A program made the translations under genes and the position numbers. From positions 1,664,749 to 1,728,748 of the forward strand of contig CAWIGP010000002.1 of assembly GCA_963835735.1 (NCBI GenBank): a DNA stretch of 64,000 nt, in the 5' to 3' direction. Each line of letters begins with the position of its first letter. Positions within the stretch are counted from its first letter, which is position 1. Below the pieces are notes generated by a model that saw only the letters and a program-made list of their open reading frames with translations, was not told the origin of the DNA and ran no database searches. Positions 37,717 through 45,487 of the stretch are shown here, piece after piece. The DNA is from DASQMT01 sp963835735 (GTDB lineage: Bacteria; Actinomycetota; Thermoleophilia; Solirubrobacterales; Solirubrobacteraceae).

Positions 37717-38594
37717 CCCGCACGTCGGAGAGCACGAACGCGGCGCAGGCGGCCGCTGCCGTCGACGCCGTGCGCGACGACCCGGCGGGCCGACTGGCGC
37801 TCGCGGCCAGCTTCTACGCGCTGCGGCCCGGGCGCCGGTCGATCGCGCGCTACCGGCTGGCCGAGATGGCGTTCATGCGCTGGCAGGTGGATCGCGGCGT
37901 GCTCGCCGGCCCGGCCTCGGGCCGCCCGGGCAGCCCCTGGTGGCGCGCGGTCAACGCATACCTGCTGCGGGACACGAGCGAGGCGTACCTGCTGGCCGCC
38001 GGCCGGCCGGGCGAGCCTTCCCGACTGAGCGTCGCGCACTGGATGGCATTCCTCGACGCGCCGTCGGCGAGCGCCTGGTATCGCGCCCACAACGCCAGCA
38101 TCGTGGGCGGCTACGTCACGCACCGCGACCTGACCGTTCGCGAGCTGCCCGTCGAGCGCTTCTTCATGGACGTGGCGCTGCTGCGCGTGCAGTACGCCCA
38201 CTGCCTTGTCGCGGCCCCGCGGCTCGCGCTGGGCCGGCTGGCCCCGCTGAGCCGGGTACTGGGCGATCCACGGCTGGGGATGGCGGGAGCGTTCCTGTCG
38301 CTCAGGCGCGTCGTGCCGAACCGCTACCCACTCGATCGCGTGGCGCTCGATCGCTTCATCGGGGAGGAGAACCGGCTCGGGCGCATGCTCGACTACGCGG
38401 TGATCGCCCCGCGGCTCGGGCCGCTGTACGCGTTCTCGGCGGCGGAGATCGGCGAGCCACGGCTGCTCGATTTCATCCGCCACGGCGTGCCGGTCTATGC
38501 GTGGCCGTACGAGGAGCGCCACGTGTGGACGACGGTGAGCCAACAACCGCTGCTGGCGCGCGCGTTGAGCCGGGTCACCGCACCGCAGCGGTGA
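37713..38594 (+). CDS. Conserved hypothetical protein (actinobacterial)
   Basis: 293 residues from GTG 37713. I do not recognise a named domain. Conserved-looking segments are MAFMRWQVDRGVLAGP, GSPWWRAVNAYLLRDTSEA, ASAWYRAHNASIVGGYV and ERFFMDVALLRVQYAH. It is mostly helical, without clear membrane segments or a signal peptide. Similar sequences are familiar as hypothetical proteins of actinobacteria. The C-terminal end overlaps the convergent hydrolase gene by 20 bases. Confidence 0.7.
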   Translation: MTRTSESTNAAQAAAAVDAVRDDPAGRLALAASFYALRPGRRSIARYRLAEMAFMRWQVDRGVLAGPASGRPGSPWWRAVNAYLLRDTSEAYLLAAGRPGEPSRLSVAHWMAFLDAPSASAWYRAHNASIVGGYVTHRDLTVRELPVERFFMDVALLRVQYAHCLVAAPRLALGRLAPLSRVLGDPRLGMAGAFLSLRRVVPNRYPLDRVALDRFIGEENRLGRMLDYAVIAPRLGPLYAFSAAEIGEPRLLDFIRHGVPVYAWPYEERHVWTTVSQQPLLARALSRVTAPQR

Positions 38595-39444
38595 ACCAGG
38601 TGCGCTCCAGGAACGACGCGACAAGCGGCGCGATGTCGTCAAGCCGCTCCTCGAGTGCGAAGTGCCCCGTGTCGAGCACGTGCACCTCCGCGTGAGGGAC
38701 CTCCTGTTTGAAAGCCCAAGCTCCGGCCTCGACGAAGAACGGGTCGTTGCGGCCCCAGACGACGAGCGTCGGCGGGCGGTGCTCGCGCAGCCACGCCTGC
38801 CACGCCGGGTAGAGCTCGAGGTTGCTGCGGTAGTCGAAGGCCAGGTCGACCTGGATGTCCTTGCGCCCGGGCAGCTCGAGGAAGTGGTGGTCGAGCGTCC
38901 ACCCGTCCGGTGCGACCGCCTCCGGGTCCGCGGCCCCGTGCAGGTACTGATCGCGCGTCGCGTCCAGCGTGAGCAGCTCGCGGACCCTGGCCTCGGCGCC
39001 CTCCAGCTCGCGGCGCAGCGCGGTGAACTCGCGCGCGAACGGGCTCAGGCCCGCCTCGTGGACGAGGCCGTTCTGGACCACCAGCCCGGCGATCCAGTCC
39101 GGATGGCGCGTGGCCAGGCGGAAGCCGACGGGCGCGCCGAAGTCGAACGCGTACAGCGCGAAGCGGTCGAGACCGATCGCGCGGCAGAAGCCCTCCATGG
39201 CGTCCGCGAGCGCCTCGAACGAGGCTCCCGACGGCAGCGAATCGCTGTAGCCGAAGCCGGGATAGTCCGGTGCGATCATCCGGAAGCGCCCGCCGAGGGC
39301 GTCCATCAGGCGGCGGAACTGGTGCGAGCCGGACGGAAAGCCGTGAAGCAGCAGCAGCGTCGGCGCGCCGGCCGGCGCCTCGGACTCGCGGTAGAAGATC
39401 GACGAGCCGTCGACGTCCACCTGCCTGTGCGCGACTGGAACCAT
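38575..39444 (-). CDS. Alpha/beta hydrolase (epoxide hydrolase/haloalkane dehalogenase type)
   Basis: 289 residues. The oxyanion motif is LLLHGFPSGSHQF. The nucleophile elbow reads YAFDFGAPVGF, giving an Asp nucleophile, as in epoxide hydrolases and haloalkane dehalogenases rather than serine esterases. The catalytic His is in LDTGHFALEE, and WGRNDPFF precedes it. Ribosome site AGGAGA at 39455-39450. Divergent from the CGNR regulator, with a shared operator-like region, so it is probably inducible by a substrate. Confidence 0.88.
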   Translation of the reverse strand: MVPVAHRQVDVDGSSIFYRESEAPAGAPTLLLLHGFPSGSHQFRRLMDALGGRFRMIAPDYPGFGYSDSLPSGASFEALADAMEGFCRAIGLDRFALYAFDFGAPVGFRLATRHPDWIAGLVVQNGLVHEAGLSPFAREFTALRRELEGAEARVRELLTLDATRDQYLHGAADPEAVAPDGWTLDHHFLELPGRKDIQVDLAFDYRSNLELYPAWQAWLREHRPPTLVVWGRNDPFFVEAGAWAFKQEVPHAEVHVLDTGHFALEERLDDIAPLVASFLERTWFTAAVR

Positions 39445-39452
39445 TGATTTCT

Positions 39453-39520
39453 CCTAACGGAAGCTGCGGCTGCTTTACGTTAGGAGCCAACATAACGCTT
39501 GTCAAGCGCTGCTAGCGTTA
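39453..39520. promoter_or_regulatory. Divergent promoter with four TAACG/CGTTA operator elements
   Basis: Inverted pairs CCTAACG (39453) with CGTTAGG (39478), and TAACGC (39493) with GCGTTA (39515), flank CGCTT-GTC-AAGCG (39496-39508). On the minus strand a strong promoter, TTGACA (39505-39500), 17 bases, TAACGT (39482-39477), serves the hydrolase and overlaps these repeats. The CGNR gene starts just beyond. The pattern fits autoregulation and repression of the hydrolase. Confidence 0.6.
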
Positions 39521-39525
39521 GAGGG

Positions 39526-40110
39526 ATGTCCGCCTACCACGGGCCGATCCGGGGAGCGCCGCTGCCGGTCGAGCTGCACAACACGCTCTACGCCGTGCGC
39601 GGCCGGGTCGTCGACGGGCTGGCCGAGCCCGCGGGCATGCGAGCGTGGCTCGCGGCGCTGGCCGACCGGCTGCCGGTCGACGCCGGCGCCACGCACAACG
39701 CGCGCCTGGACGAACTGGTCGCCCTGCGCGCGGCCGTGCGTGCGGCGCTGCACGCGGCGCTGGAGCGCCGGCCGGTGCCGGACGAGTCGCTCGCCGAGCT
39801 CAACCGGACCAGCGCCGCAAGTCCGGAGTCGCTCCAGCTCGGGAGGCACGGACCCGAGACCAGGTACCACGCGCAGGACGCGACGGACGTCGTCCTCGGC
39901 GTGATCGCCTCGAGCACGATCGCCCTGGTCGGCGGATCGCAGGCCGGCGATCTGCGCGCGTGCGGCGCACCCGGATGCGTGCTGATGTTCGTCAAGGACC
40001 ATCCGCGTCGCGAGTGGTGCTCGACCGCATGTGGCAACCGCGCCCGCCAGGCCCGGCACTACGCGCGCACTAAGCCGCAGCCGGCTCCGGAACCGGGAAG
40101 GACCCGGTGA
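39526..40110 (+). CDS. CGNR zinc-finger/ABATE-domain regulator
   Basis: 194 residues from ATG 39526. The N-terminal ABATE domain (LPVELHNTLYAVRGRVVDGL) probably binds a ligand. The C-terminal CGNR zinc finger has CGAPGCVLMFVKDHPRREWC then STACGNRARQARHYART, which supplies the four Cys and the DNA-binding basic end. Such proteins are regulators of stress or catabolic genes in actinobacteria. It is divergent from the hydrolase. Confidence 0.88.
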   Translation: MSAYHGPIRGAPLPVELHNTLYAVRGRVVDGLAEPAGMRAWLAALADRLPVDAGATHNARLDELVALRAAVRAALHAALERRPVPDESLAELNRTSAASPESLQLGRHGPETRYHAQDATDVVLGVIASSTIALVGGSQAGDLRACGAPGCVLMFVKDHPRREWCSTACGNRARQARHYARTKPQPAPEPGRTR

Positions 40111-40164
40111 GTCGGGCGACCGCCCGCTCGTCGCCGCCCCCTTAGGTGATCAGCCGGTAGACTC

Positions 40165-40270
40165 GGTTGCGAAAGGGAAGTACCCCTGAGAACGGCGCGT
40201 TCGTCAACACGGCCCCTTTAGGCCCGGCGCGTCGGTCCGGCGAGTGCCGCGGACGGGAGAAACCTCCACG
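40165..40270 (+). ncRNA. yybP-ykoY manganese riboswitch upstream of terC
   Basis: The 190-base leader of the TerC gene carries the typical conserved parts: GAAAGGGAAGTACCCC near 40171, CGTCAACACGG near 40202, a G/C-rich stem, and GGGAGAAACCTCC (40255-40267). These correspond to the two metal-site loops of the yybP-ykoY class, which binds Mn2+ and controls TerC/Alx/MntP-type exporters. The call is by eye; boundaries are approximate. Confidence 0.75.
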
Positions 40271-40300
40271 TCACCGACGACTGCTGGAGGTCTCGCTCCG

Positions 40301-41224
40301 ATGTCTGCCGCTGCATGGATTCTGCTCGCCGCCGGAGTGGCGGCGCTGCTCGTGTTCGACCTGAAGGCGATCGGGCGAGGCGGTTCGGTCCCGACGCTGC
40401 GCACGGCCGCGTTGTGGTCGGCCGCGTGGACGGCGCTCGGCCTCGCATTCACCGCGGTTCTTGCCGCCATCTCGAGCGGAGAGGCCGCGGGCGAGTACCT
40501 CACGGGCTTCCTGATCGAGAAGAGCCTCTCGCTCGACAACCTGTTCGTCTTCGCGGTGCTGCTGGCGTACTTCCAGGTGCCGTCCGCGTCGCAGCGGCGT
40601 GTGCTGATCTGGGGGATCGCCGGCGCGATCGTCCTGCGCGCGCTGTTCATCCTCGCCGGCGCCGCGGCGCTCGACGCCTTCCACGCGACGATTTACATCT
40701 TCGGCGCGTTCCTCGTCCTGACCGCGATCAAGCTCGCCCGCCAGTCGGACGAGCAGGTCGATGTCGAGCACACACTCGCCATGCGCGCGCTGCGGCGGGT
40801 CGCGCGAATCGGCGACTACGACGGCGAGCGGTTCTTCAGTAAGGACGGCGGCCGCCGGATCGCGACGCCGCTGCTCGCCTGTCTCGTGATGGTCGCCGCC
40901 TTCGATGTGCTCTTCGCGATCGACTCGGTGCCGGCGATCTTCGCCGTCACGCGGGACACCTACGTCGTCTTCGCGGCGAACGCCTTCAGCCTGCTCGGCA
41001 TGACGAGCCTCTACTTCCTGCTGCGCGGCATGATGGACCGCTTCCAGTTCCTGAACATCGGTTTGGCGGTGATCCTTGGCTTCGTCGGCACCAAGATGCT
41101 CCTGACCGACGTCTGGCACATGCCGTCCTGGGTGTCGCTCGCCGTGATCGTCGGCTGCCTGGCCGCCGCCGTCGGCGCGTCGCTGCTCCGTCCGGCGCCG
41201 CTCGGCCAGTCGGAGGCCGCATAG
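40301..41224 (+). CDS. TerC/Alx family membrane protein (manganese export)
   Basis: 307 residues with about nine membrane helices. Family signatures are EKSLSLDNLFVFAVLLAYF near residue 73 and FDVLFAIDSVPAIFAVTRD near 205, each with the acidic residues proposed to bind metal. ATG 40301 has CTGGAGG at 40284-40290. TerC/Alx proteins export Mn2+, partly to load secreted metalloenzymes. Expression should rise with Mn2+ through the leader riboswitch. Confidence 0.9.
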   Translation: MSAAAWILLAAGVAALLVFDLKAIGRGGSVPTLRTAALWSAAWTALGLAFTAVLAAISSGEAAGEYLTGFLIEKSLSLDNLFVFAVLLAYFQVPSASQRRVLIWGIAGAIVLRALFILAGAAALDAFHATIYIFGAFLVLTAIKLARQSDEQVDVEHTLAMRALRRVARIGDYDGERFFSKDGGRRIATPLLACLVMVAAFDVLFAIDSVPAIFAVTRDTYVVFAANAFSLLGMTSLYFLLRGMMDRFQFLNIGLAVILGFVGTKMLLTDVWHMPSWVSLAVIVGCLAAAVGASLLRPAPLGQSEAA

Positions 41225-41483
41225 GTCGATGTGTCCATCTGGGCGTCCCCGCTCGTCGTAGTGGTGCCGTGCAAAGCACCAAGGGAGACGCTCGAATGTG
41301 TGAACCACTCTGGGCCCCGATCGCCGTCGCGGCCGGCCGCGGACTGGCCTTGTCCGCCGTCCCGGACGCCCCCGTCGTCACCACGCGTCCCCGGCGCGGG
41401 CGCCGGCGACTTCGCGGGCTCGCCGAACGCCTCCTGGCGTCGCGACCCCGCCTGCAGCCCACCCGGATGGAAGAGAGGGAATC

Positions 41484-41720
41484 GTGCGGTACGTGATGCT
41501 GGTCTACGTGGACGAGTCCGTCGAGGTGGGCTCCACGGACATGCCCACGTCCTGGGTGCGGGAGATGGACGACCGCGGGGTGCGGAAGTTCGGTTCCCGG
41601 CTGCGCCCGGTCGGCGACGCGACGACAGTTCGGTTGCACGACGAGGCGATCGAGGTGGCTTCCAAGCACCCCGGCGCCAAGGGCGGGGCGATCGAGGTGA
41701 GGCCGCTCTGGGAGGAGTGA
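41484..41720 (+). CDS. Shortened YciI/DGPF-domain protein
   Basis: 78 residues from GTG 41484. The start (MRYVMLVYVDES) and end (DEAIEVASKHPGAKGGAIEV, RPLWEE) match DGPF-type YciI proteins, which are usually about 115-125 residues. The central part that holds the DGPF motif and the active-site His is missing without a frame change. It is therefore an internally deleted copy and probably inactive. The 259 bases upstream hold nothing recognisable. An intact YciI gene is at 46.5 kb. Confidence 0.65.
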   Translation: MRYVMLVYVDESVEVGSTDMPTSWVREMDDRGVRKFGSRLRPVGDATTVRLHDEAIEVASKHPGAKGGAIEVRPLWEE

Positions 41721-41758
41721 GAGGGGGAGCGCTTCCGCTTCGGTAGGCGGCGCGCCCG

Positions 41759-42136
41759 TCACCCGATCGAGGGAGCCTCCTCCCGGCTCTGGTGAGAGCT
41801 GCGGACGGCCTCGATGTGATCGAGGTGGCGCTCGCCCCACTCACACAGCTGCTGAAGCACATCGTTGAGCGAGGTGCCGAGCTCGGTCAGCGAGTACTCC
41901 ACCCTGGGCGGGATCTCGTGGTAGGCCTCGCGATGAACGAGGCCGTCGGCCTCCAGCTCGCGCAACTGCTGGATCAGCATCTTCTCGCTGATCCCGATCA
42001 CGTCCCGGCGCAGCGCGCCGAAGCGCCGCGCCCCCGCGTGCAACTCCCAGAGGATCAGCGCCTTCCATTTGCCGCCGATCACATCGATCGCCGCGTCCAG
42101 CCCGCAGTAGTAGTTGTCTCTATTTCTTACTGGCAA
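41759..42136 (-). CDS. HxlR-family transcriptional regulator
   Basis: Winged-helix regulator; 125 residues from TTG 42136, or 146 from TTG 42199. The shorter form matches family length and leaves the operator-like repeats outside the gene. Domain features: YYCGLDAAIDVIGGKWKALI, LWELHAGARRFGALRRDV, ISEKMLIQQLRELEADGLV and VEYSLTELGTSL. The Cys near the N-terminus is the usual HxlR redox or aldehyde-sensing position. Divergent from the imine reductase-like gene, which it probably controls. Confidence 0.87.
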   Translation of the reverse strand: MPVRNRDNYYCGLDAAIDVIGGKWKALILWELHAGARRFGALRRDVIGISEKMLIQQLRELEADGLVHREAYHEIPPRVEYSLTELGTSLNDVLQQLCEWGERHLDHIEAVRSSHQSREEAPSIG

Positions 42137-42166
42137 GTAGGTACCTGACTGTTTCGTAGGTACTTG
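42134..42166. promoter_or_regulatory. HxlR operator-like repeat
   Basis: GTAGGTAC occurs twice, at 42137 and 42156, 19 bases apart. The outer bases also form an inverted pair, CAAGTA (42134-42139) and TACTTG (42161-42166). HxlR proteins are dimers that bind such sites in divergent promoters. It lies between the HxlR and imine reductase-like genes. Confidence 0.5.
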
Positions 42167-42198
42167 TGGAGAATACAGCTGGATGTCACGCTCGCGCA

Positions 42199-43098
42199 AT
42201 GACCGCCGACAACTCCACAGACCGCCTCCCCGTAACCGTCATCGGACTGGGCCTGATGGGCGCCGCGCTGGCGCGCGCGCTCAACGAGGCCGGACATGAG
42301 ACGACCGTATGGAATCGCTCGGGCGCGAAGGCCGATCCGCTCGTCGCCGCAGGTGCGACCCGCGCCGAGACGATCGCCGACGCCGTCGCGGCGAGCCCGC
42401 TGGTGATCACGTGCGTCCTCGACCACGCCGCCCTGCGCAGCCTGCTGGACCCGGTCGCCGGCGAGCTGTCAGGCCGCGTGCTGGTCAACCTCACCTCCGG
42501 CACGCCCGAGCACGCCCGAGCGATCGCGGCGTGGGCCACCGAGCACGACATCGAATACCTCGACGGCAAGATCCTGGCGTTCCCGTCGACGATCGGAGGA
42601 CCGGAGGCGTTCCTGCTCTACAGCGGAGCGCAGGAGACCTTCACGACGCACGAGCCGACGCTGAGCACCCTGGGCAGCGCCAACCATCTCGGTACCGACC
42701 CCGGACTGGCGTCGCTCTACGACCTCGGCGTAGTCGGCCTGATGTACGGCGTCATCACCAGCTTCGTGCACGCGCTCGCGCTACTGGGCGCCGACGGCGT
42801 CGACCCGGAGGCATTCCTCCCCTACGCGACCGAGCTACTCCCCAACATGCCGATCGCCGACATCGCGCGCCAGGTCCAGACCGGCAACTACGACGGCCGC
42901 GAAGCGAACCTGAACATGCAGGTCGTCTACATGCACCACATCATCAACACCAGCCACTCGCGCGGCGTCGACCCCACCTTCCCAAGCTACGTCAAGAACC
43001 TGATGGAGCGCGCGATCGCCGCCGGACACGGCAACGACGACTTCGGCCGCCTGATCGAGGGATTCGCCCTGCCGGGCGAGGTCACCACGCGCTCATGA
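42199..43098 (+). CDS. NADP-dependent oxidoreductase, imine reductase-like (6PGDH/3HIBDH superfamily)
   Basis: 299 residues. The Rossmann motif is VTVIGLGLMGAALARALNEA followed by TTVWNRSGAKADPLVAAGAT; the Arg/Ser after the second strand favours NADPH. VNLTSGTPEHARAIAAWA and EYLDGKILAFPSTIG are close to the imine reductase pattern, as is ILYSG-like FLLYSGAQETF. The C-terminal helical domain fits dimer swapping of imine reductases. Imine reduction is likely but the substrate is not predicted. Divergent HxlR regulator suggests induction by a toxic or aldehyde-like compound. Confidence 0.82.
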   Translation: MTADNSTDRLPVTVIGLGLMGAALARALNEAGHETTVWNRSGAKADPLVAAGATRAETIADAVAASPLVITCVLDHAALRSLLDPVAGELSGRVLVNLTSGTPEHARAIAAWATEHDIEYLDGKILAFPSTIGGPEAFLLYSGAQETFTTHEPTLSTLGSANHLGTDPGLASLYDLGVVGLMYGVITSFVHALALLGADGVDPEAFLPYATELLPNMPIADIARQVQTGNYDGREANLNMQVVYMHHIINTSHSRGVDPTFPSYVKNLMERAIAAGHGNDDFGRLIEGFALPGEVTTRS

Positions 43099-43224
43099 CA
43101 CGGGCAGCTTCTGCAGCGTCCGCGGCAGTCCGAGGTGCGGGAAGACGCTGCAATCGCCGAACCAGGTGATCGGAGATACCCGGTCGCGCTCCAGCGTCAG
43201 TACGAACAGCGCGTACGACCTGGG
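43093..43224 (-). pseudogene. C-terminal fragment of an ECF sigma factor with SnoaL-like domain
   Basis: The frame ends with YALFVLTLERDRVSPITWFG and then DCSVFPHLGLPRTLQKLP. This is the usual end of SigG/SigJ-type ECF sigma factors whose C-terminus is SnoaL-like. Upstream, the homology stops and no sigma domains are present. The fragment ends inside the stop region of the imine reductase-like gene. A gene remnant. Confidence 0.6.
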
Positions 43225-43358
43225 TCCGGGTGCGGCCCTGCGGGCTGGACACGTCTGACAGGGAGACGATCCGGCATTTCCGCTCACGGGCCGCGGGCGC
43301 CGCGATCGGTAACCTCGCGACCCCGGCAGCCCGGCGATCTCAGGACTCGTCGACCTCA

Positions 43359-43823
43359 ATGGACAGCCATCGCCCCGGCGTCACCAACTTCGTCCACATC
43401 GGCCTTGTCGTCGAGGACCTCGACGAGACAGTCCGGTTTCTTGCGCTGCTCGGCTTCGACTGCAGCGAGCCCGGCGTGTTCAGCGGCGAGTGGATCGATC
43501 AGATCATCGGTCTCGACAACGTCACGGTCGAGACCGTGATGGCTCGCGCCCCCGACGGCAGCGACATGTTCGAGGTGGTGCGCTTCCAGTCACCTTCCGC
43601 CGGCGCTCAAGAGCCGGCCCCGGCCGCGAACCGTCCTGGGCTCCGGCACGTCGCCTTCAAAGTCGACGACGTGCGCGGCGTCGTCGACCGCGTCCGAGAG
43701 GCCGGCTGGGACACGGTCGGGGAGATAGTCGACTTCGAGAACATGTTCCTCCTCTGCTACGTCCGCGGACCCGAGGGCCTGATCGTCGAACTCGCCGAGC
43801 GACTCGACGGCGCGACCGGCTGA
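43359..43823 (+). CDS. VOC family protein
   Basis: 154 residues from ATG 43359. Two glyoxalase-type halves: NFVHIGLVVEDLDETVRFLA with LGFDC, and LRHVAFKVDDVRGVVDRVRE ending YVRGPEGLIVELAERL. Metal ligands (His, Glu) at the strand ends are present. Likely a lyase, isomerase or antibiotic-binding relative; function not predicted. Confidence 0.85.
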   Translation: MDSHRPGVTNFVHIGLVVEDLDETVRFLALLGFDCSEPGVFSGEWIDQIIGLDNVTVETVMARAPDGSDMFEVVRFQSPSAGAQEPAPAANRPGLRHVAFKVDDVRGVVDRVREAGWDTVGEIVDFENMFLLCYVRGPEGLIVELAERLDGATG

Positions 43824-43910
43824 ACGGCCAGACTGAACCGCCCGCGATTTGACAGCGGCGGTGGCTTGATGGCTGGGCGCGAGCGACCGCACCTCTGCAT
43901 CGGCTCTGGC

Positions 43911-43960
43911 TTGTGCCGCGACTATTCAGTGCTACTATGTACCGGTAGTCAATATCACTG
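43911..43960 (+). promoter_or_regulatory. PadR operon promoter and operator
   Basis: -35 TTGTGC (43911-43916), 16 bases, -10 TACTAT (43933-43938). Around the -10 are ACTA-N8-TAGT (43934-43949) and, wider, CAGTG (43927) with CACTG (43956). PadR proteins usually repress their own operon at such palindromes. A strong ribosome site GAGAGGAGGTG (43969-43979) precedes ATG 43984. Confidence 0.5.
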
Positions 43961-43983
43961 AGTAGCCAGAGAGGAGGTGTTCC

Positions 43984-44313
43984 ATGGGCAAGCAGATGAC
44001 GGAGATGCTCAAGGGGACGCTGGAAGGCATCGTGCTCGCGAGCCTGTCCGGCCGGCCCGCGTACGGCTACGAGATCACGGCATGGCTGCGGGAGAAGGGC
44101 TTCTCCGACATCGCCGAAGGGACCGTCTACGCGCTGCTCATCAGGATCGAGCAGCGCGGCCTGGTCGACGTGGAGAAGGTCCCCTCCGAGAAGGGGCCGC
44201 CGCGCAAGGTGTACTCCCTCAACGCTCAGGGACAGGAATATCTCCAAGAGTTCTGGAGCACCTGGAGCTTCCTCTCAGAACGGCTCGAACAGCTCCGCGA
44301 AGGAGGCAGATGA
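43984..44313 (+). CDS. PadR family transcriptional regulator
   Basis: 109 residues. The winged helix shows LKGTLEGIVLASLSGRPAYG, YEITAWLREKGF, EGTVYALLIRIEQRGLVDVE and RKVYSLNAQGQEYLQEFW. Short C-terminal helix for dimerisation. First gene of a four-gene unit with DUF1048 and an ABC exporter, a common drug-responsive layout. Confidence 0.92.
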   Translation: MGKQMTEMLKGTLEGIVLASLSGRPAYGYEITAWLREKGFSDIAEGTVYALLIRIEQRGLVDVEKVPSEKGPPRKVYSLNAQGQEYLQEFWSTWSFLSERLEQLREGGR

Positions 44314-44681
44314 CCATGTTCATCTCAAGGATGATCGGCGAGAAGCGCCGCTGGCGGCAGTACAAGGCGCGCGTGCGAGAACTTCCCCCGAACTATCGCG
44401 CGGCGGTCGAAGCGGTGGAGCGGTACTTGATGTATTTCGGGCGCGGGGACGGCGCCGGCTGGGCTTCGATGTCCGAGGACCTCGTCGAACTGTTCGAGCA
44501 GAGCGCCGCTGACGGAACGCCGATCCGCGAGATCGTCGGGGAGGACCCCGTGGAGTTCATCGAGACGTTCGTCCAGAACTACCCGGAGGGTCAGTGGGTC
44601 ACCCGGGAGCGGGAACGGCTGACCAGCGCCATCGAGCGCGCCGCCGGAGAAGACACCGGAAACGAAGGGATGACCCGATGA
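44310..44681 (+). CDS. DUF1048 family protein
   Basis: 123 residues, all helical (MIGEKRRWRQYKARVRELPP, NYRAAVEAVERYLMYFG, FVQNYPEGQWVTRERERL). It starts in an ATGA overlap with padR and ends in an ATGA overlap with the ABC ATPase gene. DUF1048 proteins regularly accompany PadR and ABC-2 exporters; an accessory role is likely but unproven. Confidence 0.85.
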   Translation: MTMFISRMIGEKRRWRQYKARVRELPPNYRAAVEAVERYLMYFGRGDGAGWASMSEDLVELFEQSAADGTPIREIVGEDPVEFIETFVQNYPEGQWVTRERERLTSAIERAAGEDTGNEGMTR

Positions 44682-45478
44682 CGACACAGCCGCTACAGGC
44701 GCTCCACGTGCAGGGTCTTGAGAAGTCGTACAAGACGCTGCGCGTGCTGCGCGGCGTGGACTTCGACGTGGTGCCGGGCAGCATCTTCGCCCTGCTCGGC
44801 TCCAACGGCGCAGGCAAGACCACGGTCGTGAAGATCCTGTCCACGCTGCTCAAGCCCGACGCCGGGACGGCAACCGTCGATGGCTTCGACGTCGCCGCGC
44901 AACCGGCGAACGTGCGGGAGTCCATCAGCCTCACCGGGCAGTTCGCGGCCGTGGACGAAACCCTCACCGGGCGAGAGAACCTGGTGCTGATGGCCCGGTT
45001 GCGGCACCTCAAGGACGCGGGCCGGATCGCGGATGACCTGCTGGCCCGTTTCGAGCTCACCGACGCGGCGGAGCGACGGGCGTCGACGTACTCCGGCGGG
45101 ATGCGCCGCCGCCTGGACATCGCCATGAGCCTCATCGGGAATCCGCCGGTGATCTTCCTGGACGAACCGACCACCGGGCTCGACCCTCAATCTCGCGTCG
45201 AAGTGTGGAACAGCGTCAAAGAGCTCGCCGGGCAGGGCACGACGGTGCTGCTCACCACACAGGATCTGGACGAGGCCGAACAGCTCGCCGACCAGATCGC
45301 GATCCTCCACGAGGGACGGATCATCGCGAACGGCACCCTCGCCGAACTGAAACAGCTCATCCCCCCCGCCAAAGTCGAGTACGTCGAGAAACAGCCGACC
45401 TTGGAGGACATCTTCCTCGCCATCATCGGCAACGACGGCAACGCCGGCACGGCCGGCCCCGACGGCACGGACAACTAA
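44678..45478 (+). CDS. ABC transporter ATP-binding protein (DrrA-like)
   Basis: 266 residues. Walker A is GSNGAGKTTVV, the signature is YSGGMRRRLDIAMSL, Walker B is VIFLDEPTTGLDPQ, and the switch His is replaced by Gln-containing LLTTQDLDEAEQLAD, as in DrrA-type drug exporters. It pairs with the permease ten bases downstream. Substrate probably a hydrophobic antibiotic or similar. Confidence 0.93.
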   Translation: MTTQPLQALHVQGLEKSYKTLRVLRGVDFDVVPGSIFALLGSNGAGKTTVVKILSTLLKPDAGTATVDGFDVAAQPANVRESISLTGQFAAVDETLTGRENLVLMARLRHLKDAGRIADDLLARFELTDAAERRASTYSGGMRRRLDIAMSLIGNPPVIFLDEPTTGLDPQSRVEVWNSVKELAGQGTTVLLTTQDLDEAEQLADQIAILHEGRIIANGTLAELKQLIPPAKVEYVEKQPTLEDIFLAIIGNDGNAGTAGPDGTDN

Positions 45479-45487
45479 GGAACAACG

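Noticed and set aside
41269..41496. 75-codon ORF between terC and the short DGPF gene
   Set aside because: No motif, basic random-looking composition, overlaps the DGPF start; no homology recognised.
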